A stretch of DNA of 11,155 nt, taken from assembly GCA_024690635.1 (NCBI GenBank), contig JAILOW010000066.1:1-11155 (forward strand), given 5' to 3'. Position 1 is the first letter of the stretch. Every line of letters starts with the position of its first letter. The notes beneath the pieces were generated by a model. It saw only the letters and a program-made list of their open reading frames with translations, had not been told where the DNA came from and did not search any database. The stretch comes from Butyrivibrio sp. GTDB taxonomy: Bacteria > Bacillota_A > Clostridia > Lachnospirales > Lachnospiraceae. The position numbers and the translations under genes were made by a program. This document shows, piece by piece, positions 7,254 to 11,155 of the stretch.

Positions 7254-7329
7254 ACCGCGCCCGCAGAGACAAGATGTCTGAGCGGGCAGCTCTATCGCCC
7301 GCGAGTTTTGTCGAACGGGCGCATTAAAA
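7254..7329. other. GC-rich apex of the palindrome with four interchangeable stem segments
   Basis: CGCCCGC occurs at 7258-7264 and again at 7296-7302. Complementary GCGGGC lies at 7282-7287 and CGGGCG at 7316-7321. The apex can fold either as two side-by-side hairpins (7259-7264 with 7282-7287, and 7296-7301 with 7316-7321) or as one long stem closed by 7257-7263 with 7316-7322 that encloses an inner hairpin (7282-7287 with 7297-7302). Confidence 0.7.
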
Positions 7330-7604
7330 GGAAACGGCTGGAGCATCTGAGAAAATGCGCGTTTGACGGTAGCGAAAAAACAGTAAAATTTGGAGGGCGG
7401 CGGTCACCTGAGGGAGCCGGAGTCAGACATGAGATCCGTGAGAAGATCCGAAAGAGGCATATTTTTAAGCTCATGGATTTTGCAGCTCGCTCTCAGAGCT
7501 CATAATTCAAGCTTTTTTGTCGCTGTTAAAAAGGATAAGGATATTTTATGGCAGGCGGAGCAAAAACCGGCGGCGGAGGGTGAAGGGGGGAGTTTGCATA
7601 GAAA
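7330..7604 (-). repeat. Right arm of the giant palindrome
   Basis: About 275 nt, the inverted counterpart of the left arm. Relative to the left arm it holds extra sequence at about 7481-7501 that includes a private small hairpin (AGCTC 7484-7488 with GAGCT 7496-7500). Elsewhere it has several 1-4 nt insertions and deletions. It ends 17 nt before the epimerase promoter. Confidence 0.85.
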
Positions 7605-7620
7605 CGAAATTTAGCTAAAC

Positions 7621-7649
7621 TAGACATTTTGTTTGAAGTAAACTATATT
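7621..7649 (+). promoter_or_regulatory. Promoter of the epimerase-glycosyltransferase operon
   Basis: TAGACA (7621-7626) and TATATT (7644-7649) each match the sigma-A consensus at five of six bases, with a 17-nt spacer. The start would be near 7656, giving a leader of about 50 nt that is strongly A/T-rich. The promoter lies immediately outside the palindrome. Confidence 0.65.
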
Positions 7650-7705
7650 TATACAGTAAACATATAAACATAAGAAAGAATATTTTTAGAAAAGAGATCA
7701 GAATC

Positions 7706-8680
7706 ATGGGATTTAAGGATTTAAAATTTGATGAAAATGCAGTATTTCTGGTAACAGGCGGAGCGGGATTTATTGGTTCCAACATCTGTGAGGCGCTTCT
7801 TAATATGGGCTACACCGTAAGGTGCATGGACAATCTTTCAACAGGTCATATTGAGAATATTCAGCCCTTTATGGAGAATCCGAAGTTTACTTTCCTTCAG
7901 GAGGATATCAGGGATCTGGATGCATGTCTGAAGGCTACAGAGGGTGTTGACTATGTTCTTAATGAGGCAGCATGGGGCAGCGTTCCCAGGAGTATCGAGA
8001 TGCCTCTTTTGTATGAGGAGATCAATATCCGCGGAACCCTCAACATGATGGAAGCATCAAGACAGAACGGTGTAAAGAAGTTTGTTTATGCTTCAAGTTC
8101 TTCTGTTTACGGCGATTCCACAACTCTTCCCAAAAAGGAAGGACAGGAGGGCAACGTTCTTTCTCCTTACGCACTTACCAAAAAGACTGACGAGGAGTAC
8201 GGCAAGCTCTATAAAAAGCTTTACGGACTTGATACCTATGGACTCAGATACTTCAACGTATTCGGAAGAAGACAGGATCCCAACGGAGCATATGCAGCCG
8301 TTATTCCCAAGTTCCTCCGTCAGCTCATGAACGGTGAGACACCTACCATCAACGGTGACGGCAAACAGTCCCGCGACTTTACATATGTTGACAACGTTAT
8401 CGAGGGCAACCTTCGTGCCTGTCTTGCATCTTCAGATGCAGCCGGAGAGGCTTACAATATCGGAGCAGGCGGAAGAGAGTTCCTTATCGATGTATATCAT
8501 CATCTTACAGATGCTTTGGGAATGGACGTTGAGCCTATATTCGGACCTCCCAGAGCAGGAGATATCAGGGATTCAAACGCAGATATTTCCAAGGCAAGAA
8601 AGAACCTTGGCTACGATCCTTCCTATGACTTCAAGGCAGGTATTGAGCTGGCTATTGAGTGGTATAAGGAAAATCTATGA
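7706..8680 (+). CDS. tviC: UDP-N-acetylglucosamine 4-epimerase, extended SDR (TviC/WbpP family)
   Basis: 324 residues. The NAD-binding motif TGGAGFIG is at 17-24 and Asp42 is placed to bind the adenosine ribose. The SDR catalytic set is complete: Ser131-133 in ASSSSVYGD, and Y155-x3-K159 in SPYALTKK. The segments EAAWGSVPRSIE (87-98) and RYFNVFGRRQDPNGAYAAVIP (from 181) are characteristic of the WbpP/TviC branch that handles N-acetylated UDP-sugars, more than of GalE proper. Such enzymes interconvert UDP-GlcNAc and UDP-GalNAc, or their C6 acids. The TviB-type dehydrogenase at the left edge supplies the other step toward UDP-GalNAcA. The ribosome binding site is weak (AAGAGA around 7691-7697, spacing about 9). 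The 3' end overlaps the next start by 4 nt (ATGA). Whether the in vivo substrate is the neutral sugar or the uronate is not visible. Confidence 0.93.
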   Translation: MGFKDLKFDENAVFLVTGGAGFIGSNICEALLNMGYTVRCMDNLSTGHIENIQPFMENPKFTFLQEDIRDLDACLKATEGVDYVLNEAAWGSVPRSIEMPLLYEEINIRGTLNMMEASRQNGVKKFVYASSSSVYGDSTTLPKKEGQEGNVLSPYALTKKTDEEYGKLYKKLYGLDTYGLRYFNVFGRRQDPNGAYAAVIPKFLRQLMNGETPTINGDGKQSRDFTYVDNVIEGNLRACLASSDAAGEAYNIGAGGREFLIDVYHHLTDALGMDVEPIFGPPRAGDIRDSNADISKARKNLGYDPSYDFKAGIELAIEWYKENL

Positions 8681-9408
8681 AAATCACCATAAGAATGGAT
8701 GACATCACTCCGGATATGGACTGGGGGAATTTCCTGAGATTCAGGGATCTTTTGGATAGTCACGGCATCAAGCCTCTAATAGGGGTTGTGCCTGACAACA
8801 AGGACCAAAAGCTTGCGATAAACGAACCCAGCCCCACTTTCTGGGATGTCATAAGGGAACTTCATAAGGACGGCTGGACAATTGCAATGCACGGCCTTAA
8901 CCACCTGTATACGACGGATAAGGGAGGTCTTTTTCCTCTTAACATGAAATCCGAGTTTGCGGGCTATGGCTATGACGAACAGCTGTCCATGATAGAAGCC
9001 GGAAGGAGGATCCTTGACAGCCACGGCCTCCACACGGATATCTTTATGGCGCCTTCCCATTCTTATGACAAAAACACCTTAAAAGCCCTTAGAGACAACG
9101 GCTTTAAAAAGATAACCGACGGCTTTGGAACATCGCCCTACAGGAGAAACGACATAACCTTTTACCCCATATCCTTCCGCAGGGCAGATTCCTTAAAGTC
9201 TGAAAAAGACGGCATCACTACCTTCGTCTATCATGCCAACACCATGACTGACAAGGAGTTTAAAGATCTTGATAAGCTCCTTGAAACCGGCAGGGTCGTT
9301 TCCTATTCCGCTTTCGAAGACTATAATGAAATAAAGGAACGACGCTTATTTGCAAACATTCGCGAGTACATACTCGCCACAACAAAACGCATCCTTGTAA
9401 AACTGTAA
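8677..9408 (+). CDS. DUF2334-type polysaccharide deacetylase-like protein
   Basis: 243 residues with no signal peptide or membrane segment, so probably cytoplasmic. Motifs of the NodB-like deacetylase fold are present: RMDDITPDM (6-14) with Asp8/Asp9, AMHGLNH (70-76) with the metal-ligand pair His72/His76 (HxxxH), and FMAPSHSYD (123-131) in the place of the RxPY-type motif. A late His186 (VYHANT) could be the final catalytic base. The Asp-His-His metal triad is intact, so an active hydrolase removing acetyl groups from a sugar is plausible. DUF2334 proteins are a distinct branch of the deacetylase superfamily with few characterised members, so the substrate is open. Translation is coupled to the epimerase through the ATGA overlap. 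That suggests it acts on a nucleotide-sugar or lipid-linked product of the same pathway, which is inference. Confidence 0.85.
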   Translation: MKITIRMDDITPDMDWGNFLRFRDLLDSHGIKPLIGVVPDNKDQKLAINEPSPTFWDVIRELHKDGWTIAMHGLNHLYTTDKGGLFPLNMKSEFAGYGYDEQLSMIEAGRRILDSHGLHTDIFMAPSHSYDKNTLKALRDNGFKKITDGFGTSPYRRNDITFYPISFRRADSLKSEKDGITTFVYHANTMTDKEFKDLDKLLETGRVVSYSAFEDYNEIKERRLFANIREYILATTKRILVKL

Positions 9409-9421
9409 CCAGGGGGGAAAT

Positions 9422-10864
9422 ATGGAAGAGTACGGACAGATTCGTGTGCTCCATGTTCTGGGGGGACTTGGAGTGGGAGGTGCGGAATGCCGCATCGTCG
9501 ATCTATACAGAAACATGGACAGGGAAAGGATTCAGTTTGACTTTCTCGTTCATTACTCACCGGAAAAAACAGGAAAAAAGAGTCCGACTTCAGACGAACT
9601 AATGGCGGTTCGCGAGCCGGACCATTTTGATAACAGCGTAAAAAAGCTGGGTGCAAGGATCTTTTGCATTCCCAAATTCGTTGGAACAAACATTGTGGAG
9701 TACAAAGCCGCAATAAAGAAATTCTTTGAAGAGCATCCCCACGAGTGGAAGGTGGTACAGGGCCATATGACCAGTACCGCATCCATCTACCTGCCCATTG
9801 CCAAAAAGGCAGGGGTTCCCATCTGCATTGCCCATGCAAGAAGCGCAGGCGTGGATCAGGGAGTGAAAGGACTTGCAACAAAGATTTTCAGGTCTCCTCT
9901 CCACAAGGGCGGCGTTACGGATTTCAATTTCGCCTGCTCCAGAGAGGCGGGAATCTCCGTTTTCGGAAAAGAACTGATGGATGCCGGAAGAGTAAAGATC
10001 ATCCCCAATGCCATCGATCTTCGCCGCTTTGCCTACAATCCGGAAGTAAGAGACAAGATCAGAGCGGAGCTTGGTGTTTCCAATGCCCTTGTGATAGGAC
10101 ATGTGGGGAGCTTTAGATATGCCAAAAATCATGAGTTTTTGCTAAATGTTTTTGCGCAGCTTTGCAGGATCATAGATAACGACGATCTAAACCAGTACAC
10201 CATGCTTCACGGCATGAGGATAAGGCTCCTTATGCTGGGCAAGGGCCCTCTTTTGGAGGAAATGCAAAAGCTTGCGGAAAAGCTCCACATTTCCGAGAGA
10301 TGTATTTTTGCGGGAAACAAGAGTAATGCCAGCGATTACTATCAGGCAATGGACTATTTCTGCTTCCCTTCCAGATATGAAGGACTTCCCGGCAGTGTCA
10401 TAGAGGCGCAGGCAGCAGGCCTTCAGTGCCTTGTATCCGACAGCGTAACTCCGGAAGTTAACGTTACCGAGCTGGTATCCATGCGCAGCATCAGCTCAGA
10501 GCCAAGAGACTGGGCCAGAAAGATCCTGGATGATCTTTTGCTAAAGGAAGACCACCAGGTGGATCCTCTCCAGGAGGAGATAAAGCTCAACAAGACCTTT
10601 ACTGCCATTGCGGGTGAGAGGCGCGAGAGCATTTTTGAAACGGAAGATACTCCGGACTTTGATCTTTTGGACAAAGACACAGGCTTTGAAGCTCTTAATA
10701 TTCCTGAAGAGGTTACAAAACATAGACCTCATGCAGAAGTTTACTCAATAGGAAACAGACAGGAAAGCAGCGAATACATTCAGGGCAAGCTCAAGGCAGC
10801 AGGCTTTGATGTTAAATCCCAGGCCAGGATGATAGCTCTTTTCTATGAAAGAGGACGTTTTTAA
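9422..10864 (+). CDS. Glycosyltransferase family 4 (EpsF-like) with an extra acidic region near the C-terminus
   Basis: 480 residues, longer than the roughly 360-400 usual for EpsF-like GT4 enzymes. The N-terminal Rossmann domain opens with VLHVLGGLGVGGAE (9-22), the glycine loop of GT4. The middle carries IPNAIDLRRF (194-203), VGSFRYAKNH (228-237) at the start of the nucleotide-sugar domain, MLGKGPL (271-277), and the EX7E motif E320-E328 in SRYEGLPGSVIEAQAAG. The C-terminal part includes an unusual stretch of about 70 residues (378-448), acidic and low in hydrophobics, between the usual domain end and the last helix (450-480). A second small insertion lies at about 48-66. It transfers a sugar from a nucleotide donor in polysaccharide assembly; donor and acceptor are unknown. 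AGGGGGG (9411-9417) serves as ribosome binding site, 13 nt after the deacetylase-like gene. Confidence 0.9.
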   Translation: MEEYGQIRVLHVLGGLGVGGAECRIVDLYRNMDRERIQFDFLVHYSPEKTGKKSPTSDELMAVREPDHFDNSVKKLGARIFCIPKFVGTNIVEYKAAIKKFFEEHPHEWKVVQGHMTSTASIYLPIAKKAGVPICIAHARSAGVDQGVKGLATKIFRSPLHKGGVTDFNFACSREAGISVFGKELMDAGRVKIIPNAIDLRRFAYNPEVRDKIRAELGVSNALVIGHVGSFRYAKNHEFLLNVFAQLCRIIDNDDLNQYTMLHGMRIRLLMLGKGPLLEEMQKLAEKLHISERCIFAGNKSNASDYYQAMDYFCFPSRYEGLPGSVIEAQAAGLQCLVSDSVTPEVNVTELVSMRSISSEPRDWARKILDDLLLKEDHQVDPLQEEIKLNKTFTAIAGERRESIFETEDTPDFDLLDKDTGFEALNIPEEVTKHRPHAEVYSIGNRQESSEYIQGKLKAAGFDVKSQARMIALFYERGRF

Positions 10865-11155
10865 TGACAGATTCAAAAAAGAAAAACCTCATGCTGATGG
10901 TGCCCATGCTCCATCAGGGCGGCTTTGAGAGAGTTTGTATAAAGACCGCAAGGCTCATGCAGGATTACTACAATGTTCACATTCTTATCTTTTCGTCAAA
11001 GGATATAAACTTTGATATTACGGGACTTGATGTTATCGACATAGATGTCCCTGCTAAAAAAGGCATTGTGAACAAGGTGATCAATGTACTTAAGAGAGTT
11101 AGGGAAACAAAGAAAGTTAAAAAAGATCTGAACATAGATATTTCCTACAGCTTTG
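10864..11155 (+). CDS. Glycosyltransferase, GT4-like N-terminal domain, 3'-truncated by window
   Basis: 97 complete codons are visible before the window ends. The start ATG overlaps the previous stop by one base (TAATG), with GAGG at 10851-10854 placed 9 nt upstream. The protein opens with a basic, lysine-rich start, then LMLMVPMLHQGGFERV, the typical first strand and glycine loop of GT-B glycosyltransferases. A second strand follows (VHILIFSS), and then VIDIDVP. No conserved donor-site residues are reached. Tight packing with the preceding glycosyltransferase indicates the same operon and probably the next sugar addition. Confidence 0.8.
   Translation, partial: MTDSKKKNLMLMVPMLHQGGFERVCIKTARLMQDYYNVHILIFSSKDINFDITGLDVIDIDVPAKKGIVNKVINVLKRVRETKKVKKDLNIDISYSF

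Larger units (their letters stand above)
6985..7604. repeat. Giant imperfect palindrome (620 nt), non-coding, unknown family
   Basis: The left half, read forward, matches the reverse complement of the right half along nearly its whole length. Perfectly paired blocks include 6985-6998 with 7591-7604 (14 bp), 7013-7046 with 7547-7580 (34 bp), 7065-7077 with 7513-7525 (13 bp), 7106-7114 with 7472-7480, 7118-7136 with 7449-7467 (19 bp), 7142-7148 with 7433-7439, 7157-7163 with 7414-7420, 7183-7192 with 7387-7396, 7234-7241 with 7339-7346, 7244-7253 with 7330-7339 and 7257-7263 with 7316-7322. All blocks are colinear, with small indels between. No credible gene lies inside: short open frames are not supported by ribosome binding sites, and the indels between arms break frame. 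It fills most of the 776-nt gap between the small membrane protein and the epimerase. It could be two inverted copies of an intergenic repeat, a MITE-like element, or a long structured RNA. Confidence 0.9.

Noticed and set aside
6985..7604. Retron, diversity-generating element or group II intron, suggested by the long inverted repeat.
   Set aside because: No reverse transcriptase or intron-like catalytic domain is encoded in the window, so nothing supports these classes.
6985..7604. CRISPR array.
   Set aside because: There are no short direct repeats with regular spacers; the symmetry is inverted, not direct.
6926..7614. Several short open frames within the palindrome arms on both strands (60-130 codons), some ending in similar Arg/Ser-Leu-His stretches.
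   Set aside because: Indels between the two arms (1, 3 and 4 nt) shift the frame, so no reading frame is conserved in both copies. None has a convincing ribosome binding site, and composition is Arg/Gly-rich as expected from translating GC-rich repeats.
7629..7655. Alternative epimerase promoter TTGTTT with TATACA.
   Set aside because: The spacer is only 15 nt. TAGACA with TATATT at 17 nt fits better, though both could not be separated without 5'-end mapping.

Overview
The window looks like a chromosomal segment of a Firmicutes bacterium of the Lachnospiraceae (Butyrivibrio-like). The basis is codon style, strong AGGAGG-type ribosome binding sites, a Gram-positive style lipoprotein, and protein families common in rumen and gut Clostridia. 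All recognisable genes lie on the + strand. The genus is inference.

Layout. (1) Positions 1-1100 hold the 3' part of a nucleotide-sugar dehydrogenase of the TviB/WbpA/WbpO family, closed by an intrinsic terminator. (2) Positions about 1203-6987 are a self-contained transport operon with its own promoter: a DUF3798 lipoprotein (Bmp/ligand-binding-like), a hairpin with a short T run, a two-NBD RbsA/MglA-type ATPase, two different BPD_transp_2-type permeases, and a 163-residue single-pass membrane protein. A terminator closes it. (3) Positions 6985-7604 hold no credible gene. They form one very large imperfect palindrome of 620 nt, with arms of about 270 nt and a GC-rich branched apex. (4) Positions 7621-11155 start a second operon from a good sigma-A-like promoter: a UDP-GlcNAc 4-epimerase of the TviC/WbpP family, a DUF2334 polysaccharide-deacetylase-like protein, a GT4 glycosyltransferase with an unusual C-terminal insertion, and the start of another glycosyltransferase that runs off the window.

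How the parts fit. The dehydrogenase and the epimerase are the two classical steps from UDP-GlcNAc to UDP-GalNAc-uronic acid, as in the Vi antigen and WbpO/WbpP pathways. Together with the deacetylase-like protein and the glycosyltransferases, they mark a surface or extracellular polysaccharide cluster. The transport operon and the palindrome sit between these two partner genes, so either the transporter was inserted into the cluster or it is functionally tied to it. Its substrate cannot be read from sequence.

The most unusual object is the giant palindrome. The next most interesting are the DUF3798 transporter cassette with its small membrane protein and one degenerate ATP site, and the control region of its operon (15-bp tandem repeat and a palindrome over the start site).
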